In this document: in pieces, positions 30,672 through 38,538 of the stretch | Layout: the number at the start of each line of letters is the position of its first letter | Numbering within the stretch: the first letter of the stretch is position 1 | Assembly: GCA_024274695.1 (NCBI GenBank) | Contig: JAJSAI010000028.1 | Location: 1 to 41,625 of the forward strand | Source of the DNA: an archaeon | GTDB taxonomy: Archaea; B1Sed10-29; JAJSAI01 | Length of the DNA: 41,625 bases | Reading direction: 5' to 3' | Notes under the pieces: generated by a model | Told to the model about the DNA's origin: nothing | Databases searched by the model: none | What the model saw: the letters and a program-made list of their open reading frames with translations, nothing else | Program-made: the position numbers and the translations under genes

Positions 30672-31883
30672 TTACTGTTTCATCAGGTCTATCGCCGCGC
30701 TGGTGTTATCCTCTGCCAGCGCGTCTATCACCTTCTCAGGGTCAGGGCCGTCGTAGCCCTGTTCCTCGAGCAGGCTTGACACGAGCGCGTTCACCATCTC
30801 TTCCACAGACCTCTTCTCCGCATGGGTTTTCCTAAGCTGTTCTATTCTTTCCCTGAACCCCGCTTCCGCGAACGCTTTTTTCACAGTGGCAAAAAAGCGG
30901 AATCCCTTGAGCAGAGAGGACTCGTCAATGTCAGAAGACTCATGTCCTCTGGCCAGGGTTCCTGAAAGCTTGAGCATAAGCAAGGGAGCAGGATCCTGGG
31001 GTATCTTCTCCAGCTCTTTCCGTGTTCTGCTCACCACTTCTTCAGGAGAAGCGTTCTTGAACTCTAGCTCAACATAGTAGAATGGCCTTTGTTTTTTCAG
31101 TTCTATGAACTCGTAAGAGTAGGTCGTGTCGGGACGCACGTCAAACAAGAAAAAGCCTTTCTTTTTTTCAGCCTCTATCTTTCTCTTCTGGGTTATCACC
31201 GTGCTCCCTGGGAAAAAGACCTTCCTGGACCCTGTTTCGAGCACGTTCCACCAGTGGATGTGCCCGTCAATGTACACGTCAAACCCCGCAGGGAGATCGT
31301 TTACACTGATGAACGTGTTCTCGGGATCGTACACGTACTCTTTCAGGGACTGGTGGAACATGAAAATGTTAAAAGCCCCTGGAACAGGCTTGGGCTGCCA
31401 CTGTTCCAGAACTGGCTTAACGTATCTTTCAGGCACTCCGGACAGCCCCTGGACCGCGATCTTCTGGCCCTCTTTTTCCAGCACCAGGCCATTAGCGTGC
31501 AGGTTCACCAGCAGTCCCGCTTTTTCCAGTAGTTGTATCGGGTTTACGGACCTGCTGCTTCTTCTCTCGTGGGTACCGTAAATCGAGATGACGGGGATTC
31601 CCTTCCAGGCGTACGAGGGCATATCCTCATCCTTTCCTATGAAAGAGGAGGGTCTCACGCCAGTGTCTGGCTTCTCGTGGGGTATCCTCAGCAGTTCTGC
31701 AGCCCTTCCTAAAACCTCCTGCCTGGGAGTCCTCTCGTCAAAAATGTCTCCTGCAAGAAGTATGAAATCCGCTGACTTGCACGCTCTCTCAAGAGCCTCC
31801 CTGAACTGAGAAAACGCATCTTCTCCCAGTTCTGTCCCGTACGCGTGCCCGAGGTGCGAGTCAGAGATTACTGCGAACTTCAT
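30672..31883 (-). CDS. mre11: Mre11/SbcD-type DNA repair nuclease
   Basis: 403 residues. All phosphoesterase motifs are seen: ISDSHLGHAYG, LLAGDIFDE, SIYGTHERRS (GNHE reads GTHE), FMFHQSLKEY and DGHIHWW. The nuclease domain is followed by a cap region and a charged helical C-terminus that should bind Rad50. Mre11 processes DNA ends in double-strand break repair. No rad50, herA or nurA gene is in this window. It follows the winged-helix regulator by 4 bases and is probably in the same operon. Confidence 0.9.
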   Translation of the reverse strand: MKFAVISDSHLGHAYGTELGEDAFSQFREALERACKSADFILLAGDIFDERTPRQEVLGRAAELLRIPHEKPDTGVRPSSFIGKDEDMPSYAWKGIPVISIYGTHERRSSRSVNPIQLLEKAGLLVNLHANGLVLEKEGQKIAVQGLSGVPERYVKPVLEQWQPKPVPGAFNIFMFHQSLKEYVYDPENTFISVNDLPAGFDVYIDGHIHWWNVLETGSRKVFFPGSTVITQKRKIEAEKKKGFFLFDVRPDTTYSYEFIELKKQRPFYYVELEFKNASPEEVVSRTRKELEKIPQDPAPLLMLKLSGTLARGHESSDIDESSLLKGFRFFATVKKAFAEAGFRERIEQLRKTHAEKRSVEEMVNALVSSLLEEQGYDGPDPEKVIDALAEDNTSAAIDLMKQ

Positions 31884-31887
31884 GTGC

Positions 31888-32250
31888 TTATTCTGGTTGC
31901 AGCGCTTTTTTAATCTTGTCCACCGCTTCTTCCGACCAGGAGTTCACGGCCCGCACCATCTTATCCCTCAGCACGCTCCTTGGGATGGCCCGGTACACGA
32001 ACTTTGCCCCTCCCCTGCCTGTCCTGACAAGGTTCCTTGTAGCGAGCCCCTTCTTCACCAGCGCGTGCAAGGCCCTCTGTGCAGTGCTTCTGTCCCTCCC
32101 CAAGAGCGCCGCCGCGTCCTTGACAGTGAGCTCTCTGTCCAGGAGGAAGATAAGAGCCTGAGCGCTCACGTCACTGAGGTCGAAAAAGACACTGGCGAGG
32201 TCGGCGAGAGAGGCCTGCGCAAAAAAGTCTCTGGCCAGCAGGTGTTCCAT
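31888..32250 (-). CDS. Winged-helix transcriptional regulator (TrmB/MarR-like)
   Basis: About 120 residues from ATG 32250; TTG 32256 is in frame. The helix-turn-helix lies in ELTVKDAAALLGRDRSTAQRALHALVKKGLATR (for example VKDAAALLGRDRSTAQRAL), and a beta-wing follows (TGRGGAKFVYRAI). A C-terminal helix (SEEAVDKIKKAL) could dimerise. A TGTGC-N9-GCACA palindrome touches its start codon and ends beside its TATA box (32271-32278), which is the layout of self-repression. It lies upstream of mre11 on the same strand. Confidence 0.82.
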   Translation of the reverse strand: MEHLLARDFFAQASLADLASVFFDLSDVSAQALIFLLDRELTVKDAAALLGRDRSTAQRALHALVKKGLATRNLVRTGRGGAKFVYRAIPRSVLRDKMVRAVNSWSEEAVDKIKKALQPE

Positions 32251-32268
32251 GTGCAATCAAAACGCACA
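32250..32268 (-). promoter_or_regulatory. Candidate operator of the winged-helix regulator
   Basis: TGTGC (32250-32254), 9 bases, GCACA (32264-32268). The palindrome fills the space between the TATA box and the start codon, where bound repressor would block polymerase. Confidence 0.45.
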
Positions 32269-32282
32269 ATATAATAAAAGCG

Positions 32283-32447
32283 TTACTCCTGCAGGCCCTC
32301 CTCCTGTTCTTCTGATTCTTCCTCAGAGTCTTCCTCGTCCTCTTCCAGCAGTTCTGACTCAAGGGAGTCCAGCTGGTCCGCGAGATCGTCAACCTTGGCC
32401 TCTATTCTTTCCAGCCTTTCTATTATTTCCCTCAACAGTTCCTCCAA
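32283..32447 (-). CDS. 54-residue acidic coiled-coil protein
   Basis: It starts at TTG 32447, six bases after a very strong AAGGAGGTG site that also contains the stop of the upstream gene. A GTG at 32456 lies inside that site and is unlikely. The protein is one heptad-like helix (LLREIIERLERIEAKVDDLA) followed by an extremely acidic tail (EEDEEDSEEESEEQEE). A small adapter or DNA-mimic role is conceivable; the family is unknown. It is co-transcribed with the Mth938 gene. Confidence 0.65.
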   Translation of the reverse strand: MEELLREIIERLERIEAKVDDLADQLDSLESELLEEDEEDSEEESEEQEEGLQE

Positions 32448-32460
32448 GGCGTGCACCTCC

Positions 32461-32820
32461 TTAGCATGTAACGTGCATTAGCGCTACCGTGCGCTTCCTG
32501 AGGAATATCTCGTTATACTTTTTTATGGCCTCTGGGGTGGGGAGCTCGTAGTATTCTATGCCCCTCTCTTCCAAGAGCTTCTTAGCTTCCGGGGTCAACC
32601 CCGCCGCTCCGTTCTGCCCCGTGCCCACAACGAGAGCCTCGCAGTCAGGGTCCAGAATGCTTTCCACTTCCTCTTCGTCTATAACGTGGCTGGTCCCGTA
32701 CTTCTGCTTGGCGTGGGTCTTGTCCCTCGGCCTGGCGTTGTGGTCTGTGCCCACTACCACGTCGCACTCGTAGACTTTTCCTGAAAACTTTATCCTGCCG
32801 AAACTGGTCCACTCGAACAT
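32461..32820 (-). CDS. Mth938-domain protein (DUF498 / NDUFAF3-like)
   Basis: 119 residues. The family pattern is complete: FGRIKFSGKVYECDVVVG, then the His in TSHVID, EALVVGTGQNGAAGL, the strand IEYYELPTPEAIKKYNE, and the C-terminal VALMHVTC. Human relatives NDUFAF3 and AAMDC have this fold; the archaeal role is unknown. The next gene's ribosome site overlaps its stop codon, so a 54-residue acidic protein is its partner in expression. Confidence 0.88.
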   Translation of the reverse strand: MFEWTSFGRIKFSGKVYECDVVVGTDHNARPRDKTHAKQKYGTSHVIDEEEVESILDPDCEALVVGTGQNGAAGLTPEAKKLLEERGIEYYELPTPEAIKKYNEIFLRKRTVALMHVTC

Positions 32821-32866
32821 GCTCGTGAGAACGTTTTTAACCTATTTATTCTTATGCTCTTCCGGC

Positions 32867-33316
32867 ATGATGAACTGGGCGTACATAATCCTGCTTACCC
32901 TCGTGCCCGGAGTGGAGCTGAGGGGGAGCATTCCCCTGGCAGCAGTCCTGGGCGAGAACCTGGAGGTAGCCGCGGTAGTGGTAACCCTCGTGAACGTGCT
33001 TCTCGCGCCTGTGGTGCTCGCCGGGCTTGATAGGGTATGGGATCTGGCTCTCAGGGTAAGAGTGGTAGAGAGGTTGCTTGGGAGGCAGGTTGAGAGGGTG
33101 CGCAGGAAGTCAAAGCCTTTTGTGGAAAAGTACGGTCTTCTTGGACTCGCCCTGTTCGTGGCGGTGCCCCTGCCCGGGACTGGAGCGTACACTGGAGCGC
33201 TCGCAGCATGGCTGCTCGGCATTGAAATGAAGAAAGCGGCTCCCGCCATAGGCGCTGGAGTGTGCATCGCAGGGGCTCTCGTTTACCTGGCAGTAAAAGG
33301 AGTGCTGATGTTCTGA
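32867..33316 (+). CDS. Small multidrug export-family membrane protein
   Basis: About 150 residues with four membrane helices. It matches the COG2426 family: LVPGVELRGSIPLAAVLG near the start, the hydrophilic RRKSKPFVEKYGLLGLALFVAVPLPG region (for example KPFVEKYGLLGLALF), then GTGAYTGALAAWLLG. The name is historical; export of drugs is not proven for the family. TATA (CTATTTATT, about 32840-32848) places the start at ATG 32867 or 32870, not the upstream ATG 32819 that overlaps the divergent gene. Confidence 0.85.
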   Translation: MMNWAYIILLTLVPGVELRGSIPLAAVLGENLEVAAVVVTLVNVLLAPVVLAGLDRVWDLALRVRVVERLLGRQVERVRRKSKPFVEKYGLLGLALFVAVPLPGTGAYTGALAAWLLGIEMKKAAPAIGAGVCIAGALVYLAVKGVLMF

Positions 33317-33336
33317 AAATGCTTTCCAGGGCGGGA

Positions 33337-33501
33337 TCATGAGACTACCTTGAGGAATATCACCAGGAGCACGAACAGGGTCGTCCCGGCCAGAACCACT
33401 TCTGGCTTTACCTTCGGGCCCCCTCCCCCAACGTCAAAGAACCTCATTATCCCCGCGGAGCTGAGGGGTGTTGGAGCGCTGTTCGTCTTTATTCCCTTCA
33501 T
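33337..33501 (-). CDS. Preprotein translocase subunit Sec61-beta (SecG)
   Basis: 54 residues. It carries the archaeal Sec61-beta signature: TPLSSAGIMRFFDVGGG, then KVKPEVVLAG and a single C-terminal membrane helix (TTLFVLLVIFLKVV). It is the small subunit of the SecYE channel for protein export. The ATG at 33501 has GGAGG 8 bases upstream, and a TATA at about 33538-33546 lies about 40 bases away. Its small size makes it easy to miss. Confidence 0.93.
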   Translation of the reverse strand: MKGIKTNSAPTPLSSAGIMRFFDVGGGGPKVKPEVVLAGTTLFVLLVIFLKVVS

Positions 33502-33537
33502 GCCTGATTCCTCCGGTGAAGATATTAGCGGACAAAC

Positions 33538-33546
33538 TTATATAAA
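33538..33546. promoter_or_regulatory. Shared TATA element (Sec61-beta / envelope trio)
   Basis: TTATATAAA is nearly symmetric. It stands about 28 bases before ATG 33570 on the plus strand (leaderless) and about 40 bases before ATG 33501 on the minus strand (leader with GGAGG). Confidence 0.55.
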
Positions 33547-33569
33547 TGTTTCAGACCTCTCTTTATTGC

Positions 33570-34970
33570 ATGGGGTCTCTTGAAAAAACACTGCCTCACG
33601 TCATCATCCTGGGAGTGCTCGTGCTAGTACTCTTGTTCATACTAACACAGTTTGGGTTCATCAGATGCTGTGACGTCCCTGGGTTCTGCACGGTGTACTA
33701 TGCGGTCAAAGGCCAGCCTAAAATGCTCATACTCTACGGGAACAATGGAATAGGAGACCCTGAAGCCCTTGCCAACTTCATGAAAACAGAAATGGGAGTC
33801 TACCCTCACATGCTTGAAACCAGCCTCTTTTCTGACGCTGACGCCCTGAAGCAGTACGACATGGTGGTTGTTGACAGGGCCAAAAAACTCTCGACCAAGC
33901 AGTTGCTCGCCCTGAGGTCCTACGTGCAGCAGGGGGGAACACTGGTCTGGATAGGGGATGCTGGAACCGAGCTTGGGGACAAGGACTACATCTGCGAGAA
34001 GGTCACCTTCGAGTGGTGGCCGAGCGTGAAACAGCAGACACAAGCCCCTGTGAAGTACACGTGCGATGATGTGCCAGACGCGACTCCTGAAAACCCCGAC
34101 CTCTACCGGGAACTCTGCAGGAAGAACCAGTGCAGCATGATAGATAACCCGGACGCACAGCAGATTTGCATATACGCTGTCCAGGGAGCGGTGAAGAGCA
34201 CCAAAGAGGAGATTCAGGAGGTGTGCGCTGAGGACATCGTCTCGGAAACCCCTGACCACCCTGAGGGGATAGGGGCAGGAATATGCGGTAAGAACTTTGC
34301 GGAGGTAATATACTGGTACGAGAGGATCTACGAGCAAGAGTACAAGAAGGCTTCTGAGTTCGGACTGTGCTCTCAGGACAAGGAGCCGTTCAGGACCACG
34401 GGAGACGACAGGATAAAACTATGCATACAGAAGATCAGAGAAGGGGTTGGAAGAGATGTTAACATCAGCAAGCTCAGCCTGCAGGATCTGGAGGAGTACG
34501 TTGACCAGTACTGTGAGGGTATGACGAACTACTGGAACAGGGGCCCGAGCTACGACGAGACGAGCAAGAAGATCCTGAACCAAGGGATTGACTTTTCTCA
34601 CGATGTGCTAGGGTTTGACTATGCGGGCACAAAGGAGGTTGACCTGCGCATAATACCAACCGACCCAAGCCACCCCCTCATCAGAGGATACGAGGCTCCC
34701 GTGTGGGTTAACAGGATCTTGAACGTGTCACTAGCAGACACTTACAGGTTTTCAACCATTCCCAGAACCCATACTCTCATGGCCTTCAGCATGCCCCAGT
34801 CAGCAGGAGGAGAGTCCTGGCCAGCGGTCCTGGTCAGCAATCCCCTTCCGAGCCCGTTCAAGAGAGGGAACATAATATTCTACGCGTTCGCCCCAGAAGA
34901 GCTTATGAAGGGCACGGGGAAGGGATCAAACCTGCTCAGGAACCTGGCAGACTGGCTTTACTGCAGATAA
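33570..34970 (+). CDS. Membrane-anchored Rossmann-like envelope protein, trio member 1
   Basis: 466 residues. One membrane helix (about 11-27, IILGVLVLVLLFILTQFG) is followed by a Cys-rich link (RCCDVPGFC). A flavodoxin/GATase-like domain comes next: KMLILYGNNGIGDPEALANF, YDMVVVDRAKKLS, YVQQGGTLVWIGDAG. An insertion with about ten Cys (residues 150-320) is unique to this copy. The end NIIFYAFAPEEL resembles the closing strand in its two neighbours. The fold order recalls DUF4350/GldG-type domains that sit outside the membrane. An in-frame ATG at 33546 lies in the TATA box and was rejected. Confidence 0.65.
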   Translation: MGSLEKTLPHVIILGVLVLVLLFILTQFGFIRCCDVPGFCTVYYAVKGQPKMLILYGNNGIGDPEALANFMKTEMGVYPHMLETSLFSDADALKQYDMVVVDRAKKLSTKQLLALRSYVQQGGTLVWIGDAGTELGDKDYICEKVTFEWWPSVKQQTQAPVKYTCDDVPDATPENPDLYRELCRKNQCSMIDNPDAQQICIYAVQGAVKSTKEEIQEVCAEDIVSETPDHPEGIGAGICGKNFAEVIYWYERIYEQEYKKASEFGLCSQDKEPFRTTGDDRIKLCIQKIREGVGRDVNISKLSLQDLEEYVDQYCEGMTNYWNRGPSYDETSKKILNQGIDFSHDVLGFDYAGTKEVDLRIIPTDPSHPLIRGYEAPVWVNRILNVSLADTYRFSTIPRTHTLMAFSMPQSAGGESWPAVLVSNPLPSPFKRGNIIFYAFAPEELMKGTGKGSNLLRNLADWLYCR

Positions 34971-35031
34971 TAAAACTTTATAAATGCTCGGGCCCCTTAT
35001 AACTTTGTTTGAGCACAGGAGGTCTGGAACA

Positions 35032-35880
35032 ATGGCAGACTATTATGAATTTGAAGAAGAAGGGGGATGGAAAAAGAGCCTTGAAGTGGTAATACCGGTT
35101 ATCCTCTTGATAGTGGTCCTAGTCTTGGTGGCCTCGTACCTCGGGTTCTTGAAAGGAATTCCCATCGTGGGAGGTCTTTTCGGGGCTGGGAACATCAATG
35201 TTCTCCTTATAGGAGACGACGGGACGATATACGAGATCCTAGAAAAGCAGCTGGCTCCTGACATGCCCATAAACGTTGAGACGTTGACCCCAGAACAACT
35301 TGCAGAGCACAGGGAGTCCTCCTTCATAGAAAAGTATAACATTCTCATCCTTACAGAGGGAAGCGATGGACAGGGGCTGTCAATGCCATACAATGCACTG
35401 CAGCACATAAAATACTACCAGAGTAGGGGAGGGGCAGTGATAATGATAGGAAGGGCTGCTTACAAGGTGACTGACGAGCCTCAGACGAGGGGCTGGGACG
35501 TTCTTGGGTTCGTTCCAGTTGACTGCGTTTCGGACGAGTTGTCCAACTGCGATTCTGACTCTGGAACGTTCCAGGCCAGCTGGACAAGAATATCAACACC
35601 TCATAACACCGAACTGTACGTGCTTGACAAGAGTGTTACCGGACTGACCCAGGGGCTGAACGACAAACTGTCCTTCGAAACAGCCACAGGGAACATTCAC
35701 TACGTGAAGGTCACTCCTAAGGCTAAACAGGTGTGGAGCCTGAAAACGGATACTGAAGAGGTTCCGGGAGTAGTGTACGCTGACAACATTGGCAGTGGGG
35801 ACGTGGTGTACTTCGCGTTCCATCCCAAGGACCAGGTCCCGCTGTTCAGGAACGCAATAAAAACGGTTACGGGAGCGTGA
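35032..35880 (+). CDS. Membrane-anchored Rossmann-like envelope protein, trio member 2
   Basis: 282 residues from ATG 35032, which has AGGAGGT 8 bases upstream and its own TATA box (TTTATAAA, 34977-34984). The start is acidic and aromatic (ADYYEFEEEGGWKKSLE), followed by a membrane helix (VVIPVILLIVVLVLVASYLG). The outer domain reads NINVLLIGDDGTIYEIL, KYNILILTEGSDGQG and YYQSRGGAVIMIGRAA, and it ends DVVYFAFHPKDQ. It lacks the Cys-rich insertion of member 1. Function unknown; probably one complex with its neighbours. Confidence 0.65.
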   Translation: MADYYEFEEEGGWKKSLEVVIPVILLIVVLVLVASYLGFLKGIPIVGGLFGAGNINVLLIGDDGTIYEILEKQLAPDMPINVETLTPEQLAEHRESSFIEKYNILILTEGSDGQGLSMPYNALQHIKYYQSRGGAVIMIGRAAYKVTDEPQTRGWDVLGFVPVDCVSDELSNCDSDSGTFQASWTRISTPHNTELYVLDKSVTGLTQGLNDKLSFETATGNIHYVKVTPKAKQVWSLKTDTEEVPGVVYADNIGSGDVVYFAFHPKDQVPLFRNAIKTVTGA

Positions 35881-35885
35881 AATGA

Positions 35886-36725
35886 ATGGCTTACTATTAC
35901 GAGGAGGATAGGGGCTGGAAAAGGGATGCTGAGGGAATAATCCCTGTAATAATCCTGTTGCTCATAGCAATAGTGATAATAGGGAAAACGACCCCAACAT
36001 TCTGCAGTGTCCCAGGAGTTAACCAGTTCCTGTGCACAAAACCGGGCCCCGTGAGAATAGGAGTCATAGGAACCCTGAGCGGAGGGGACACTGAAATAAC
36101 CGCTGACAAATTCAAGCAACTGCTGGACACTCAGGGAACACCCTACGAGATACACTATACTCAAATCCCTCTGGACGTGCTGAAGTACCCGAGAGAGAAA
36201 ATGCTCAGCAACTTTGACCTTGTGATAGTTGCTGGGGTCAAGAACCTTACTTACGCGCAGAGGGACGCGATAGGAGAGTACCTGAAGGCAGGAGGTAAAG
36301 TGATACTAATAGGGGACGCTGCCACGACAGACCCCAACGATCCCCTCATAATAGGATGGAGTTCTGCCAGTTTCGGGGACCAGGTTCCCGTGAGCCTTAA
36401 CCCCATGGCAGCACAGAACAAGGACATAACAAGAGAGATAACAGGGGCCAAGCTCGTGTTCATGAGCCCGCACACGATCCTGCACGACTACGCGGACCTG
36501 TACAAGCTCAACCTCTCGGAAGTAGCCTGCGACAATATTAAGGTAGTGAAGGTTGTTCCCAACGGTGAGGTCATAGCCTGGCTAGAAGGAGAGAACGGAC
36601 AGTCAGAGCCTGGAATAGTTGAGGGGAGCGGGCTGTTCGGAGGCAACGTGCTCTACTTCAACTACGATCCAGGATGCACGAGAGGAATAGCGTTCGCTGC
36701 AGTAAGGTACCTGGCAGGAAAGTAA
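35886..36725 (+). CDS. Membrane-anchored Rossmann-like envelope protein, trio member 3
   Basis: 279 residues, five bases after member 2, with a GGAG site. The N-terminus AYYYEEDRGWKRDAEG closely copies member 2, and the membrane helix (IIPVIILLLIAIVIIG) is followed by CSVPGVNQFLC, like the RCCDVPGFC of member 1. The outer domain has VRIGVIGTLSGGDTE, FDLVIVAGVKNLTYAQRD, YLKAGGKVILIGDAAT and the end NVLYFNYDPG. Sharing features of both siblings shows a tandem expansion. A GGTTT-TTG-AAACC hairpin and T5 run follow the stop. Confidence 0.65.
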   Translation: MAYYYEEDRGWKRDAEGIIPVIILLLIAIVIIGKTTPTFCSVPGVNQFLCTKPGPVRIGVIGTLSGGDTEITADKFKQLLDTQGTPYEIHYTQIPLDVLKYPREKMLSNFDLVIVAGVKNLTYAQRDAIGEYLKAGGKVILIGDAATTDPNDPLIIGWSSASFGDQVPVSLNPMAAQNKDITREITGAKLVFMSPHTILHDYADLYKLNLSEVACDNIKVVKVVPNGEVIAWLEGENGQSEPGIVEGSGLFGGNVLYFNYDPGCTRGIAFAAVRYLAGK

Positions 36726-36727
36726 GA

Positions 36728-36747
36728 GGTTTTTGAAACCCTTTTTC
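36728..36747 (+). terminator. Hairpin and T run after the envelope trio
   Basis: GGTTT, loop TTG, AAACC (36728-36740), then CTTTTTC. Small but correctly placed just after the last stop and at the convergent DNA ligase end. Confidence 0.4.
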
Positions 36748-38494
36748 AGTCTCCTTTTACTCTCTTCTGCATCTTGAACAATTGTTTTATTTCGTCCACA
36801 GTGGTGGCGTCTTCTGGTTTTTTGTCCCTGATCCCTGAGATTATCCTCGGGAAGCGCAGGGCGTACCCCCTCTTCTTTTTGGGATCCCATCCGCACGTGT
36901 GCAGGGGAGACTCTGTTATCTCGTCTGCCACCAGGGTGACAACGTACTTGGGCTCCACCCATGCGTCAGGCTCCAGCAGGGAGTCCACCCTGGCAGGCTT
37001 TCTGTCTACTCTTATGCTCTCCAGCAGTTCTCCGAATTCCTTCATCTGGTCCTCGGTGAACCCTGAGCCGACCTTCGCTATTGTTTTGAAGGAGTCCGTG
37101 CTGGGATCGTAGACTCCCGCGAGGATCGTGCCGAACTTGAACCTTGCCCTGTGGCCCTTCCCTTTAAAGTAGCCTAGGACGACCACGTCTATCGTGTCAC
37201 TAAGTTCCCCCTTGTAACTTCTCTTAAGCTTTACCCACGCGAACTTCCTCGCGCCCACAGTGTACGGGGCGTCAAGGTCCTTTGCTACGACCCCTTCAAG
37301 CCCTCTGGAGACGTAGTCGTCAAAAACCTGTTGCAGTTCTTCCGGGGTCTTGACCACCTTCATTTCAGAAACTTTTATCTTCTCCGAGTAAGAGTCCACG
37401 GCCTTTTCCAGTATCTTTCTCCTCTTCTTGTACGGCTCGTCTATCAGGTCCTTCCCGTTGTAGTGCATTATGTCAAAGGCGAACAGCCTCAAGGGAAACT
37501 CTTCAGCGTACTCTGTCACCCCGTACTTCCTTTTCCTCTGCACGGTCTTCTGGAAGGGATAGAATTCTCCCGTTTCCTCGTTGTACGAGAGCGCTTCCGA
37601 GTCGAAGACTATTGATTCTGCGGGAATCTTTTTGACCGCCTCGACAATGTCAGGGAACATGTGGGTCATGTTCTCCTGCCGCCGTGAGAACAGCCAAACT
37701 TTCCCGTCCTTCATGTGGCACTGTATCCTAACCCCATCGTACTTAGCCTCTGCAGCGCACTCCCCAAGTTTCTCTATTATTTCCTCCGCGCTGGAAAGCC
37801 TTTCGCACAAGGCAGGGCGTAACGGGGTTCCTGGAGTGATCCTCACCTGCTTCAAGGCGTCCAGCCCCTTCTCGTACAAGACGCTCGTGACAAAGCCTAT
37901 GTCAGAAGTGAGGTTGTACGCTCTCTCAAGGATCTCCCTGTTCCTCCTGTGCCCAGCGAACACTGCCGCGAGCGCGTCCAGGATAGTGGGGTCTCCCACG
38001 CCCAACCTCAGTTTGCCCAGGGGGATCCTGACAACGTACCTTGCCTCAACCGGGCTTGAGTTGTTCAACAGTTCGGTGAGGTGCCGGATTTTCAAGGCCT
38101 GGCTTTTCTCTCCAGAGGCCTCCGCAATTTTCTTGAACGCTGTGAAAACGTCTGACACGCTCAGGGACCTGGAAAAAAGGGATCTCTGCTTCTTTTCTGC
38201 CACGAGCTTTTCGGCGACCAGGCCAAGGTCCCCTGTCTCCAGGTACATTTTTTCTATTTTCTTGACAGGATAGCCCGTGGCCTTTGATATGGCCTGCTGC
38301 ACGAACTTTTCCCCAACACCTATATCAAGTCCCTTGAAAGGTGGTGCGACAACCCCTTGCAGAAGGTAGGCGATCATGCCCGCCTCGTTCTTGTCCGCTT
38401 TCCGGAAGAGTTCCGCGAGTATCTCTGTCATTTCTATCCTGCTGCTGGTTGACTCCAGTGCCTGAAAAACCAATGCAAGGTCCTTGAAAAGCAT
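36746..38494 (-). CDS. lig: ATP-dependent DNA ligase
   Basis: 582 residues. Motif I AEAKYDGVR (about residues 251-259) holds the Lys that forms ligase-AMP. Other motifs are FSRRQEN (Ia), FDSEAL (III), RLFAFDIMHYNG (IIIa), LEGVVAKD (IV) and WVKLKRSY (V). An N-terminal DNA-binding domain (1-210) with IPLGKLRLGVGDPT and a C-terminal OB domain (about 420-582) complete the archaeal type. It seals nicks in replication and repair. ATG 38494 lies 27 bases after a TATA box. Confidence 0.97.
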   Translation of the reverse strand: MLFKDLALVFQALESTSSRIEMTEILAELFRKADKNEAGMIAYLLQGVVAPPFKGLDIGVGEKFVQQAISKATGYPVKKIEKMYLETGDLGLVAEKLVAEKKQRSLFSRSLSVSDVFTAFKKIAEASGEKSQALKIRHLTELLNNSSPVEARYVVRIPLGKLRLGVGDPTILDALAAVFAGHRRNREILERAYNLTSDIGFVTSVLYEKGLDALKQVRITPGTPLRPALCERLSSAEEIIEKLGECAAEAKYDGVRIQCHMKDGKVWLFSRRQENMTHMFPDIVEAVKKIPAESIVFDSEALSYNEETGEFYPFQKTVQRKRKYGVTEYAEEFPLRLFAFDIMHYNGKDLIDEPYKKRRKILEKAVDSYSEKIKVSEMKVVKTPEELQQVFDDYVSRGLEGVVAKDLDAPYTVGARKFAWVKLKRSYKGELSDTIDVVVLGYFKGKGHRARFKFGTILAGVYDPSTDSFKTIAKVGSGFTEDQMKEFGELLESIRVDRKPARVDSLLEPDAWVEPKYVVTLVADEITESPLHTCGWDPKKKRGYALRFPRIISGIRDKKPEDATTVDEIKQLFKMQKRVKGD

Positions 38495-38498
38495 ACTG

Positions 38499-38525
38499 TT
38501 TTAAAACGGTTAGCTCGTATAAAAA
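38499..38525. promoter_or_regulatory. Interleaved divergent TATA boxes (DNA ligase / DUF460)
   Basis: TTTTAAAA (38499-38506) serves the plus gene. TATAAAAA (38518-38525), read on the other strand, serves the ligase. The layout copies that at 7274-7297, with both promoters overlapping in a 44-base gap. Confidence 0.5.
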
Positions 38526-38538
38526 TTTAGGTGATGGG

